IMG/VR virus record: IMGVR_UViG_3300027974_002293
Coordinates: 1-45,069 of that record
Strand: one strand, 5' to 3'
Origin: a virus
DNA length: 45,069 nt
Positions 24,720 to 34,442 of this stretch are shown here, one piece after another; positions within the stretch are counted from its first letter, which is position 1; every line of letters begins with the position of its first letter. Below the pieces are notes generated by a model. The model had not been told where the DNA came from. It made no database searches and worked only from the letters and a program-made list of their open reading frames with translations. Both the position numbers and the translations under genes were made by a program.

Positions 24720-25373
24720 TTATCTTGCACCAAGTTGGGTGAAGTAAATAAGACCAGCGGCTGAATCGTATGAATCGACTCTACCAACGATGATTCCATC
24801 GGTTCCAACTGCACCTGGGTCTAATTGAACAAGTTTACCTGCACTACCAGAAGCTGCTGCAACGGTAAGAAGGTCACCAATAGCAGGGACCCAAGTACCA
24901 CCGTCAGCGGAAACAGTTGAGGATGCAGTGCCTGACCATCTGTCAGTAACGAATTGACCGCCAGGAGTATTGAAAACTCCAACGCCTCTTCTTGGGCCTT
25001 CATATCCTGAAGAACCTGCAGTTGGGTTTGTAACACCATTGACGTTCTCAGCTAAGAAGTCGCCAATAGCTCTCTTTGATACAACATAGAAACCATTGTT
25101 GTTAGCAACAAAGTTACCTGATGTATCAGTGTAAGAAGAACCAACTGGATCTGCTAAGATCATTGTGTTACCAGTTCTTGCTGTATCATCAGCGGAAAAT
25201 CCAACGAATCTACCTAATTGCTCAGCAACTGTGTCGAATGCACCTGCAGCTCTATAAGCAGCAGCAACATTACCATCAGTTCCGATCATAAGAGCATCGC
25301 CTGCAAGGAATGAAGCGCTTGATGCTGTTGGGTAGTTAGCAACAATTGCAGTATTTAATGCACGAATAGCCAT
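24720..25373 (-). CDS. Putative capsid decoration/stabilisation protein (217 aa)
   Basis: Gly/Ala/Ser/Thr-rich, beta-type protein with no catalytic motif, preceded by AGGAGAAAT. It sits immediately upstream of the major capsid gene and shares its raised GC and codon choice, implying high expression. Segments such as SFLAGDALMIGTDGNVA and the C-terminal DGIIVGRVDSYDSAAGLIYF suggest a small beta-barrel. A capsid-decorating or cementing role is inferred from position, size and composition; a head fibre is an alternative. Confidence 0.55.
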   Translation of the reverse strand: MAIRALNTAIVANYPTASSASFLAGDALMIGTDGNVAAAYRAAGAFDTVAEQLGRFVGFSADDTARTGNTMILADPVGSSYTDTSGNFVANNNGFYVVSKRAIGDFLAENVNGVTNPTAGSSGYEGPRRGVGVFNTPGGQFVTDRWSGTASSTVSADGGTWVPAIGDLLTVAAASGSAGKLVQLDPGAVGTDGIIVGRVDSYDSAAGLIYFTQLGAR

Positions 25374-25406
25374 TTTCTATTTCTCCTAAATTTTTAAGTG
25401 AGGAAA

Positions 25407-27095
25407 CTAATCCTCGAGTTTTGGCATTGTCCAAGTGCCCTTGAGAGCACCTTGGATGTCAAGAGCTGCACTGTTAGAAGCAAAGCTTCCGTGGAATGCA
25501 GGGGATGTAGATACGCCTAAAGTTGAAGCAGTTTTTGTCATTTTTTCTGCAGCAGCAGCAGCGACTCTTTCAGTTGATGTTTGTGCAGACTTGAGTAAAA
25601 GTTTAGTTTGTCTAATCATTGAATCTGCTTTCAAGCCATCATTAAGCATTTGCTCTGCATATGAATCTACTTCGTCAGAAGTGATAATTCCTGCAAGTGC
25701 AAGTTTAGATGCACAACCATAAGATGTTTTGATTCTAGCTAAGTCGAGTGAACTAGCGGCTAATTCTTTTCCAACATCTTGTGTCATTTTATTGACTTCA
25801 ATCGCTGTGTTTTTACCTTGTTGCATAGTCATTGATGCATCACCGATTTGTTTTGTATCAATTGTTGCAGATGCTTTTTCCATATCATGGTCTTTGCCAG
25901 ATTCTTTGTTGGTTGGACAGTCGTTATTTGCACATCTGGTAGAATCTCTTTCCATTTCTTCATCAGACATAGACATTCTTGTACCGCAAGAAGTGCACTC
26001 AACTGTGTTTTTCTTGTCTTTCTCAGCAATTCTGTTGTTACCAGCATTTGCACGAGTGGTCTTGTGTGGCATATTTGGCATTTGAGTTGGAACTTCAAAA
26101 AGATTTGCATCTTCAAGTCCCTCTGATGGATTCTCGAGAGATTCCCAATTAACAACGTACTCTAATGAGCCATCGCCTGAACCTTCAAACTTCATAGGCT
26201 TTGTTACATCTGGAAATTGAAGTGAATCTGGGTTGTTTGTAGGAACTCTTTGCTCAGCCCAGCTTGGGTTTTGCTCTTTGAGTGAGTTGCCTTCGCCACC
26301 CTCAAAACTCATTGAAGGGTAATCGATTTCACCTTCCATATTAACCATATCTTCGTTGTATTTGAATGTGCTGTGCGCTGGATATGCCTCTTCTTCAGCA
26401 GCGAGCTTCATAAGAATTTCTTCTCTTTCTGCTCTTCTTAAAAGGGCTTCTCTTTGTGCCTTGCGCTCAGCTAATGCTTGTTTAGTCATATTTCTAACCT
26501 CATTGCTGTTTTTTGTAAATTTTTCAGTATTTTCATCTTCAATTTCATCTTCATCATCAGAATCCATATCTTCCATGTCATCCATGTCTTCCATTTCATC
26601 TTCTGAAGAATCTAAATCTCCGCCAAGAAGATTATCTAGCGCCTCTTGCACAGCTTTTTGTGCTTGATCAACCATATCAGCGGGAACTTCAATTTCAAAA
26701 GTTGCTACATCGTCACTTTCATCTGCTTCGTCACTGTCTTCCATGTCATCATCTGACATCTCATCATCATCTTCATCAAGTTCTTCTTCATCACTTTCAA
26801 AGTGATGAAATTCCATTTCTTCATCGTCGGATTCATCGTTTGCGAAGTCAACAGTCTCTTTGCCATCCTCTAAATCTAAACCAGCAAGCTTTATTCCGGC
26901 TTGTTTAGCAATATTAGGAAGATACTTTGCTCTGATTGCACTTGCCACAACTACAGCTTCATCATCATTCAATGATGCAGTTCTAGCCATATCATTTGTA
27001 CATTGAACAAAATCTTCTTTGTCTGTTGCTTGAATTTCTGCCAATTTTAAAGCTGCAAATTTAGCATTTTCGGCATTTTTCGAATTTTTATTCAT
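25407..27095 (-). CDS. Acidic scaffold/prohead core-like protein with zinc ribbon (562 aa)
   Basis: Very acidic: residues 76-130 and 160-190 are almost entirely Asp/Glu with Met and Ser, followed by a basic helical stretch (about 204-236) likely to form a coiled coil. A CxxC...C...C ribbon is at C367, C370, C388 and C393. The C-terminal third is Ala/Ser/Thr-rich with KTAS motifs. Position between protease and capsid genes, together with acidic and helical composition, fits an internal scaffold or prohead core protein removed or retained after cleavage. Ribosome-binding site AAGGGAAG. Functional call by inference. Confidence 0.55.
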   Translation of the reverse strand: MNKNSKNAENAKFAALKLAEIQATDKEDFVQCTNDMARTASLNDDEAVVVASAIRAKYLPNIAKQAGIKLAGLDLEDGKETVDFANDESDDEEMEFHHFESDEEELDEDDDEMSDDDMEDSDEADESDDVATFEIEVPADMVDQAQKAVQEALDNLLGGDLDSSEDEMEDMDDMEDMDSDDEDEIEDENTEKFTKNSNEVRNMTKQALAERKAQREALLRRAEREEILMKLAAEEEAYPAHSTFKYNEDMVNMEGEIDYPSMSFEGGEGNSLKEQNPSWAEQRVPTNNPDSLQFPDVTKPMKFEGSGDGSLEYVVNWESLENPSEGLEDANLFEVPTQMPNMPHKTTRANAGNNRIAEKDKKNTVECTSCGTRMSMSDEEMERDSTRCANNDCPTNKESGKDHDMEKASATIDTKQIGDASMTMQQGKNTAIEVNKMTQDVGKELAASSLDLARIKTSYGCASKLALAGIITSDEVDSYAEQMLNDGLKADSMIRQTKLLLKSAQTSTERVAAAAAEKMTKTASTLGVSTSPAFHGSFASNSAALDIQGALKGTWTMPKLED

Positions 27096-27210
27096 TTTAT
27101 TGCTGCTTCCCTTAATAAAATCAAATCTTTTATCAAAGTGTGTTATAAAAGTATTCCTTTATAAACTGATTATTTTTTCTTGATAAATAGGTTTTACACC
27201 TTTTTTATCT

Positions 27211-27240
27211 ATTTACGGGGAGATAAATCTCCCCATAAAT
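27211..27240 (-). terminator. Hairpin after protease/scaffold gene
   Basis: GGGGAGAT AA ATCTCCCC (27217-27234) with flanking ATTTA/TAAAT extending the stem across one mismatch. It lies directly after the stop of the 1379-aa gene. It lacks a clean U-run on the minus strand, so it may be an attenuator or RNA-stabilising hairpin rather than a full terminator. Confidence 0.55.
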
Positions 27241-27241
27241 C

Positions 27242-30200
27242 TTAGTCAATCCAAGTAATTGAGACATCCAATTTTGATGGATCTTTTTTGCTTGTTTTTA
27301 CAGATGTTCTAGAATAGTTTCCACAGCTATGGCAGAAAGTATTATTCTTTACTTTATTTGCTTTTCTATTTCCACAACTTGGACAAATCATACCGACAGG
27401 AAGCATTTTAGATGCTGTTCTGTCAAAGTCAGGCATTGCAGTTTTTAAGTAAACATCTGAATCAACTGTTGCTGAAAGTCTAACCATTGTCTTGATTGAG
27501 TTTGCAACTGTTCCTAAAGCAGGAGGCGCAGGAGAAGCAGCTGGAACCTCAGTTGGAGCTGTTGCTGCACCAAGGCCCATATCAGGTCCTAAACCACCAA
27601 GGTCTTCAGACTCTGGAGATTCTTTACCCTTGTCACCCATAGATATAAGCTCAATTGATTGAAGAATCTTGTATGTTGTTCCGCAGTTTTGACAATCTGC
27701 ATTTGATTCAGAAATATTTACATCATCTGATCCGCAAACTGGGCAAACACTTCCCCAAGGTTTCTTTTCACCTGGCTCTGTCATTGCATCAAGATCTGAT
27801 GTTTCGTTCATTTCTGTACCAGTCATAGCAGAGATTCCTAAATCTCCGCCAATAGGAGCCATAGCGCCTAAATTAGGGTCTACAGGGCCTGCAGCAGGAG
27901 AAGCGGGAGCTGGAGCACCCATAGGAGGAGCTACTTGTGCATATTTAGATAAAACTTCATCTCTTCTATTTTTTCTAGCAATTCTTGCACCTTCAGTCAT
28001 TACTACAGGTAATTCTTCAGCAATTACTTCTGCATCCGCATTTTCTTCGTCAACCTTGAAAGTTTTGGATGACATTGTTGAAACTGTTGCGGTTACATCA
28101 CCATTTTCTGAAACAACTAAATCAGTAAATGAGAAAGTGTTTGGATCTACTGTAAATCCGTGACCTTGAAGAACTTCCATTGCTTTTTGTTTGAATGCTT
28201 CATCAAAGCTATCGTCTCCAGGAGACATTCCGTTCAAATCTTCAGCAACGCACATAAATCTAAGGCAATCTGATTTTGTGTGTGTAACAGTCATTCCAGC
28301 AGTTCTGTCTGCTTCTTGTTTTGCTTCAATAGCTCTTGAAACTAATTTTTCTGCCAAATCGAAATCTTGGCAAAGTCTTTTTGCTGCTAATGCAATTTTG
28401 CGAGTTGGAATATTGAAGTTTGTTGAATAATCAGCAAGCCATCCAATCAAATTATTCTCAATTTTTTCTGCACTGGCAGTCTTGACTCCCCAAAACTCTC
28501 TTCTTGCTCTAGATCTTAATCTACCTTCAGTTGCAGTGGTGGTTTTTGCTCTATCAATTGCTGCCATAAGTTGTTTTTCTGGCATTGAGTCAACGACATC
28601 AACACCTTCACCTGGTGCAGTTCTTGTTTCTTCAGAGGACATTGCCATAGCACTAATTGCAGATTTCAAATCGTCTTTAGAAATTAAGTCACCAGCTCCG
28701 TCTACAGCTGATCTAAGCGCTGATCTGAGTTCTTCATTCTTTGAAGGTTGAGTATCAACATCAAGGCCAGTTTCAGGAGCAGCAGCCCCAGCCATCAAAA
28801 GTTCTGCAATTCTAGTGACACCTTCTTTGGTGATTTCGCCTTCTTCAACAGCAACCGAAAGTGCTTGCGAAAGGTCTTGAGCAGTTACTTCTGAAGTTAC
28901 AGCAGCGCCTAATTGTTTGAGGACAGCTGTGACTGGATTATCAACAGAAGATTGTCCAAAAAATTCTTCTTTCTCAGTATTTGCTGCATCCATTTCTGTA
29001 CCAGCAGCAGCAGTTCCAATCATTTCTGGAAGCATTGGTTCTTCAGATAAAACTTGTGCAACTCTCAAAATTGTCTTTGGAGTTTCAAACGAAGAAACAA
29101 CTGCTTTGCCTAATGCTTCAATTGTCTTGACCATGATAAGTTGTGCAGGAGCACTTCCTTCAGATCTGTGCTTAGAAAGTCTATTTTCTAAAACTTCAGT
29201 TGGAACACCCTTAGTTACTTCATCAACAAGTTCAGTCAGAGATTTTCTAACTTCATCATCCTTGACTCTTCTTCCATAAAGTCCAGCTTTACCAAGTAAA
29301 ATTTCCTTGACAGCTTCGGCACCTTCGCCTGTTCTTTTAGTATCAAGTTGTTGTTCTTTGCCAACAGTAGGAGCACCAGTATTTTTAGTTTTCACACCGT
29401 CTTGTAAATTACTATATGACTCACCAGATCTTACTTCTTCTAAAAGACTTTCTCTGTCGCCATCTCTGTCCTTAACATCAAGTAAAGCTGTTCTGACAAA
29501 TGATGAATAATCTTTTAACAGTTCTGCAGCAACTCTTGTGCCTTGTCCTGATTCCATCATAGAAATTTGATTTTCATTGAGGATAGGTTCCCAAGAAGTT
29601 CTTTTACCATTAGTAAATCCGGTTATCGATCCATCAGTTGAAAGAACAACTCTATTACCCGCACTGTCTTCAACCTTAAAATCGATTGTGACAGCAGCAG
29701 CTAATTTTTTTCTTTGCTCTGATGCAATCTTAGCAAAATGATCCATTTGATTTCTGCTCCCCGCCTCTATAGGCTTGTTTGTTTTTATGTTTTTATTTCT
29801 CTCATTAGCAATTCTAATGACATTTTGAATACTTTGATTGACTTGTTCTACGTTATTCAAATTATTTTTTAAACTCAGAATACTTTGTGCAAAGTTTCCA
29901 AATTTATCAACAGTTTTATGATTTGTACTTGCAAAAACTTCTCTTCTACCATCTTTAGAAGCCCAAACTAAATTATAGTTTGTAGATGCTAATGCAACTC
30001 CACTTCCAATAGGATTTGGATTACTGAAGTTAGTCATATCCATAACTTTTCCAACTGATTCAGTTGGAGAATAATTAGCTAAACCAATTTGTGGGCTTGC
30101 CATTTGTTGCGATGGATTTGGTTGTGCAGCTTGTGGCATACTTTGAGGTTGATTTATTGGCTGTGGTCTTTGACCACTACCAACGTCAACTCCATCGTCG

Positions 30201-31381
30201 ATCATGTCTTGCATAGTAGACTGAAGTTCAGCCATTGACTTAGTGATTTTGCCTACGTGTCCTAAATCAACATTGTCTTTACGTGCAAACATATTCATTA
30301 CAGCAACTTCTAAAAAGTTCAAAGAAAGATTGATAAGATCAAGAATGTTAAGGCCAGATCTTGGATCAATTCCTAAGGCTCCCAAAACTGCTGCAACTGT
30401 TGAATTTTGATTAGCTCCCTGACCAGCTAATAGTTGTCCGCCAACTAATGTGCCTGCTTGTTGTGCAAGTCTGATAGCAACATTGGTAGTTTGATTTGCT
30501 TGTCTCAAACAGCTTTCATATGCTGTTCTTTCATTAATATTTTCAGGGATTTCTTGTAAAGCTAAAACAATATTTGAATTTATTTCATTAGCTTTCTTTT
30601 CTAAATTTGTTGCTGCACTTAAAACGTCATCAACATCATAAATTTCTTGAATTTCACAAGACTCAAAAGCACCATCACCTACACAGCTTAATTCTATAAA
30701 CTTAACTCCATAGTTTTTTTCATAAGCTTTCTTGCCGGTTTCAGGATAAGTCTTGCCTTTATATTTTTTCAAGTGCTCACAATAGTCTCTTTCAGTATAG
30801 GCTTTATTGTTACAAATGGAACAAACGCCCCACTCAACACTTGCACCCATACTTACATCGTGAATAACACCTGTTCTAATATTTCTTGCGATATCAGGAT
30901 ATGCTTCCTCATCTACAAAGAAAGTACAGTAAACACAGTTTTCTTTTTCGTCCCATTCAGCGTAAACAACCATTCCTTTAGCTTGTTCAATATCATCATT
31001 TTTATGATTTGTATATATTGGAACACCTTCGAAAGATTTATATGCTGGGATTTTTTGACCTTTTAATTCAACTTCTTTAAGTAATTCTTCTTTAGAAAAC
31101 AAGTCACCGTTTGCATTAACAACGTCTGCATCAATTGCTCTGGCTCTTACCCAAAGTAATTTAGCACCTTTACGAGCTTGCATTTCTTTAACGATATCAA
31201 AATCTTTGTATTTTTCTAATACTTCTTTAGGATCAGCATAGAGTGATTGTAAACCAATTTTTGCTGCTTCCCTCATATTTGAAGAAGCAGTTTTTATTAA
31301 GTGCTCTCTTGCCGCAACTCTGTCGTTTTCATTAAGAAAACTTTGCACAGTTATAGCACCACCTTTTGCAACTCTATACAT
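27242..31381 (-). CDS. Prohead protease fused to large scaffold-like region with zinc sites (1379 aa)
   Basis: Residues ~70-250 look like a prohead (head maturation) serine protease: YTNHKN (candidate catalytic His126), a KGMVVYAEWDEKE strand pair, IARNIRTGVIHDVSMG (candidate Ser177) and a Cys/His knuckle C187, C190, C201, H203 before FIELSCVGDGAF. The remaining ~1100 residues are low-complexity, helical, Glu/Ala/Pro-rich and scaffold-like, ending in two zinc ribbons (about C1213-C1233 and C1333-C1353). Phage proteases are usually 200-350 aa, so this is an unusually large protease-scaffold fusion. Ribosome-binding site AAAGGAA. It probably cleaves itself and other core proteins during head maturation. 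Confidence 0.65.
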   Translation of the reverse strand: MYRVAKGGAITVQSFLNENDRVAAREHLIKTASSNMREAAKIGLQSLYADPKEVLEKYKDFDIVKEMQARKGAKLLWVRARAIDADVVNANGDLFSKEELLKEVELKGQKIPAYKSFEGVPIYTNHKNDDIEQAKGMVVYAEWDEKENCVYCTFFVDEEAYPDIARNIRTGVIHDVSMGASVEWGVCSICNNKAYTERDYCEHLKKYKGKTYPETGKKAYEKNYGVKFIELSCVGDGAFESCEIQEIYDVDDVLSAATNLEKKANEINSNIVLALQEIPENINERTAYESCLRQANQTTNVAIRLAQQAGTLVGGQLLAGQGANQNSTVAAVLGALGIDPRSGLNILDLINLSLNFLEVAVMNMFARKDNVDLGHVGKITKSMAELQSTMQDMIDDGVDVGSGQRPQPINQPQSMPQAAQPNPSQQMASPQIGLANYSPTESVGKVMDMTNFSNPNPIGSGVALASTNYNLVWASKDGRREVFASTNHKTVDKFGNFAQSILSLKNNLNNVEQVNQSIQNVIRIANERNKNIKTNKPIEAGSRNQMDHFAKIASEQRKKLAAAVTIDFKVEDSAGNRVVLSTDGSITGFTNGKRTSWEPILNENQISMMESGQGTRVAAELLKDYSSFVRTALLDVKDRDGDRESLLEEVRSGESYSNLQDGVKTKNTGAPTVGKEQQLDTKRTGEGAEAVKEILLGKAGLYGRRVKDDEVRKSLTELVDEVTKGVPTEVLENRLSKHRSEGSAPAQLIMVKTIEALGKAVVSSFETPKTILRVAQVLSEEPMLPEMIGTAAAGTEMDAANTEKEEFFGQSSVDNPVTAVLKQLGAAVTSEVTAQDLSQALSVAVEEGEITKEGVTRIAELLMAGAAAPETGLDVDTQPSKNEELRSALRSAVDGAGDLISKDDLKSAISAMAMSSEETRTAPGEGVDVVDSMPEKQLMAAIDRAKTTTATEGRLRSRARREFWGVKTASAEKIENNLIGWLADYSTNFNIPTRKIALAAKRLCQDFDLAEKLVSRAIEAKQEADRTAGMTVTHTKSDCLRFMCVAEDLNGMSPGDDSFDEAFKQKAMEVLQGHGFTVDPNTFSFTDLVVSENGDVTATVSTMSSKTFKVDEENADAEVIAEELPVVMTEGARIARKNRRDEVLSKYAQVAPPMGAPAPASPAAGPVDPNLGAMAPIGGDLGISAMTGTEMNETSDLDAMTEPGEKKPWGSVCPVCGSDDVNISESNADCQNCGTTYKILQSIELISMGDKGKESPESEDLGGLGPDMGLGAATAPTEVPAASPAPPALGTVANSIKTMVRLSATVDSDVYLKTAMPDFDRTASKMLPVGMICPSCGNRKANKVKNNTFCHSCGNYSRTSVKTSKKDPSKLDVSITWID

Positions 31382-31459
31382 ATAAAAATTCCTTTAAAAT
31401 AAAGTTTCTGATACCTGTATTCTAAAAATGTACTCTTTAAACCTTTGATTACTTAAAGC

Positions 31460-31485
31460 TAAACCCGTCGGTTTCGACGGGTTTA
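31460..31485. terminator. Hairpin between portal and protease/scaffold genes
   Basis: Perfect 11-bp stem TAAACCCGTCG with its complement around a GTTT loop, in the 123-bp gap downstream of the portal stop. Short T-rich tails on both sides fit a terminator or attenuator separating portal from protease expression. Confidence 0.7.
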
Positions 31486-31504
31486 TTGTACAGTTTAGTT
31501 AAAA

Positions 31505-33886
31505 TTATAAATATTTTTCACCATCTCCATTTGAACTTTGACCTGTACGTTTTTTAATTGCATTTATCAAGACGTTCAAACAATCTTGAGGATGATCTTG
31601 TAGCTCTTTATCAGTAAATCTAATTATAATCCAACCATTGACTGCTAATTCTGAATCTCTTCTCTTATCTTTAGCAATTTTATCTGGATTGTTGTGCCAA
31701 ATTTCTCCATCTGCTTCAACACCAATTTTCAAGTTTGGAATTGCTCCATCCAATTGATAATCCATTGTTGGACCAGCTGAATATTGAGCATAAAGTGGGA
31801 AAGGCATATTCAATGACATCAATAATCCATATAATTTCTTTTCTAAAGACGTAAACATCTTTGGTTGATTAATGTTTTCTAATTTTTTTGCAATAACCTG
31901 TCTGATAGATTCATTTTTGTTATTTGCATAATGATGCATTTCATTCATAGCATAATTATTCAATGGGTAAGAAAGCGAACCGCCAATAAACGGTGTATCA
32001 ATTACTCCAAAAAGACCATCATACTCAACTGGCAGAGGGCCTAAATTAGCTCTACCAGTAACAGGTTTCAGACTCATTAAGAAAGCTTCGTGAGCTGAAG
32101 ATTTTATTTTCTTACTTGCGGTTCTAATTTTATCTGATTTATTTAAGTCGTCTAGTCTATTTTGATATATACTATTTACAATGTCTGATGCGAGCCTATA
32201 ATTTTCAAGCATAGATTTTGCTGTAGGCGCTGGAGCTTCTGGCATTGGGGCCGGAGGAGCTGCTCCAGCTGGAGAAGCACCAGGAGCTCCACCAACACCA
32301 AGGTCTGGTGCAGGAGGGGCTGCGCCCATGTCTGCACCTCCAGATGCGCCAAACCCTTGACCTGTTACGCCACCACTTTGAAAACTTAATGATATATTTG
32401 GTGTTCCAAAACTTTGGTCGCTCATAAAATTAGCGCCTTGTTCATATCTAAGTCTTTCAATTTCTTGGTCAGAATCAAGACCAAATGCTTCAATCAAGGA
32501 AACATTTGAAATTACACCATTCTGATTTGCTGTTACAAGCATCTGCAATTTGCCAGTGTCGTCTCTTAACTGCAGGTCATCAAATTTAATACGTGGATAA
32601 ACAATTTCTTCTTGCCCACGTTCTCCTTCAATAACAAATCCATTCCATTTTGCAACGGGCATGAAAATATTCATTTCTACCCAGTGAGCAACTTCTCTTC
32701 GGAATGTTTCTAGTCTTTGAGCCATTGCAAGAAGACCAACTTGAGCGTTTCCGTAAGTAGGTCCTTCACCATTCAACAAGGCTTTATTAAGCATGACACC
32801 ATCAAGAATTTCTTGTTCGATAAGTTCAAATTCACCAGTCAAAGGGTGAATTTTTCCAGTTGCACCATACCACTCTAGATCAAAGTTATGGTGAGTAACA
32901 AGAGTTAGGTTTGGATCATTCGCAATTGACGCTAATTCATCTTGAACATTGTCGATGTCTTCTTGAGATGCTGGTCTTGTATCGCTACCAATCTTTACAA
33001 CTTTGATTGGTAAAATAAGGCGTTCAGCAATCATATACTGAGCTTGTCTCAGTTTATCTTTGTATGTCAAAATTGGGAATAATGGTCTTATCATAGAGAT
33101 GCCATAATCTTCCCAAGGATTTGAACCATACTTAAAGTGATGTATGGAAATCTGGTTTAATTTGATAGGATCGCCCTTGAGAATAAGTTTCTTAATTCCG
33201 TCTGGGATAGAATCATAAATATCTTTAGGATGTCTTTCGTTTACAATTCGGATTTCTTCAGCAGACGGTCTGTAAGCATAGCTACCCTGCTGGTCAATCA
33301 TCCCTGGAGTCTTAATTACATTATCAGGGTTTAAAATAGAAATGGATTTCCAAGAAGCTCCATCGTGTTGACATTCTTGATTTTTATCTTCGTCCCAGTT
33401 TGAACCGTGGCAGTGAGGGCAATCAATAGATAACAGAACAAAAGCATCACCTAATAAATGATATACTTTTGAAATTTCAGGAAGCCATTTTTGAAAATTA
33501 AGTTTTTCTACTAATTTTTCAAAATAATCTTTAACGTAAGAAGATGAACATTCTAATTTCCAACCAGAGAATGGATAATTGGTATAGAAGTTAATTGCTG
33601 CAGAAACTTTTGGTTCATTGTTCTTCCACCAGTTTGCCCATAGATACACTTCACGTCGAGCATTTGGGATTTGAAATGAAGATGGAGTAAGGAATGGAGA
33701 ATAGAAGTTAGGAGCAGTTGTGATAGAATTGATACTGGCAGATCTTGTAACACCAGGACCTAATCCTAAGCCAATACGACTACTTGCATATGCTTGTTTT
33801 GATTCTGAAGTGGCTGTACTAGTCGAGCCTGAAACTTGTGTTGCTGCTGTTCTAATAGCAGATGCAAGAGATGTTTTTGTTGCCAT
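31505..33886 (-). CDS. Portal protein with C-terminal DUF559/Vsr-like nuclease domain (793 aa)
   Basis: Residues ~60-560 read as a phage portal: ANWWKNNEPKVSAAINFY, HLLGDAFVLLSID, GSNPWEDYGISMIRPL, DKLRQAQYMIAERLILP and the long helix LLAMAQRLETFRREVAHWVE. A Cys/His cluster (C156, C159, H160, C172, H174) sits in the clip/stem half. After a Pro/Ala/Gly linker, residues ~680-780 form a PD-(D/E)XK nuclease-like domain: YQLDG (D713), VEADGEIW (E724, D726), then DKRRDSELAVNGW and IIRFTDKEL, the DUF559 pattern with key acidic residues intact. One uninterrupted frame. It starts at an ATG just downstream of a TATAAT promoter. Confidence 0.8.
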   Translation of the reverse strand: MATKTSLASAIRTAATQVSGSTSTATSESKQAYASSRIGLGLGPGVTRSASINSITTAPNFYSPFLTPSSFQIPNARREVYLWANWWKNNEPKVSAAINFYTNYPFSGWKLECSSSYVKDYFEKLVEKLNFQKWLPEISKVYHLLGDAFVLLSIDCPHCHGSNWDEDKNQECQHDGASWKSISILNPDNVIKTPGMIDQQGSYAYRPSAEEIRIVNERHPKDIYDSIPDGIKKLILKGDPIKLNQISIHHFKYGSNPWEDYGISMIRPLFPILTYKDKLRQAQYMIAERLILPIKVVKIGSDTRPASQEDIDNVQDELASIANDPNLTLVTHHNFDLEWYGATGKIHPLTGEFELIEQEILDGVMLNKALLNGEGPTYGNAQVGLLAMAQRLETFRREVAHWVEMNIFMPVAKWNGFVIEGERGQEEIVYPRIKFDDLQLRDDTGKLQMLVTANQNGVISNVSLIEAFGLDSDQEIERLRYEQGANFMSDQSFGTPNISLSFQSGGVTGQGFGASGGADMGAAPPAPDLGVGGAPGASPAGAAPPAPMPEAPAPTAKSMLENYRLASDIVNSIYQNRLDDLNKSDKIRTASKKIKSSAHEAFLMSLKPVTGRANLGPLPVEYDGLFGVIDTPFIGGSLSYPLNNYAMNEMHHYANNKNESIRQVIAKKLENINQPKMFTSLEKKLYGLLMSLNMPFPLYAQYSAGPTMDYQLDGAIPNLKIGVEADGEIWHNNPDKIAKDKRRDSELAVNGWIIIRFTDKELQDHPQDCLNVLINAIKKRTGQSSNGDGEKYL

Positions 33887-33893
33887 AACATAT

Positions 33894-33899
33894 ATTATA
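33894..33899 (-). promoter_or_regulatory. -10-like TATAAT promoter of portal gene
   Basis: The minus strand reads CGGTATAATATATGTTATG. The hexamer ends 7 nt before the portal ATG, there is no ribosome-binding site and no -35. It matches the CGGTATAAT sites at 12920 and 18931. Confidence 0.6.
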
Positions 33900-33914
33900 C
33901 CGTTCTATTTTTTA

Positions 33915-34442
33915 TTAGAACCAAGTTTGATTAGATGGAAGTTGTCCGAAGAGTTTTGGATCTTGTTTGCCACTTAATGCTTGTGTATAACCTTCACCAT
34001 TCTTTAAGTGCAAAAATCCTTCACCTTTTTTGTAAGCATTAGAATCTGCTGGACTGACATTATTGTTTTGTTGCCTTGAGCCATCTAAAAGATTTTCAAG
34101 AGTAGTTTCTTCAGGGTTGGAGTGATGTTCAGAATGTCTTCTCGCTTCATTGGATGCTGACTGTGGACCAGTAATAAATTGACCATTATTGTCCATATTC
34201 ATTCTATGAGGTCTCTTTACAAGTAACTCCCAAATTTCTGCCTGCTGCTCTTTTGTCATATGATAATAATCATCGACAGTTTTGTTCATTTTTTTAAGAA
34301 TACCAGGTAGTTCATCGTAAAGACCTTGTGGCTGATTGTCAATATCTTTAACAATGTCAATTCCGGCATTTTGCTCATTAGTAGATTCATTTCTTGAAAA
34401 ATCTACTCCACCGCCAAATGATACGACTTTTCTATACCACAT
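33915..34442 (-). CDS. Head-associated protein of unknown function (175 aa)
   Basis: Begins with an ATG inside the end of the 527-aa gene, so the two are coupled. Hydrophilic, Asn/Gln/His-rich and probably partly disordered, with one helical segment near residues 53-75 (VDDYYHMTKEQQAEIWELL). It contains TTLENLL (113-119), one copy of a short motif repeated in its upstream neighbour. The position just before the portal gene suggests a head or packaging role. I do not recognise the family. Confidence 0.55.
   Translation of the reverse strand: MWYRKVVSFGGGVDFSRNESTNEQNAGIDIVKDIDNQPQGLYDELPGILKKMNKTVDDYYHMTKEQQAEIWELLVKRPHRMNMDNNGQFITGPQSASNEARRHSEHHSNPEETTLENLLDGSRQQNNNVSPADSNAYKKGEGFLHLKNGEGYTQALSGKQDPKLFGQLPSNQTWF

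Noticed and set aside
26660-26908. Plus-strand His-rich ORF opposite the acidic scaffold gene
   Set aside because: It mirrors the Asp/Glu codons of the minus-strand gene; no start signal and biased composition, so a shadow frame.
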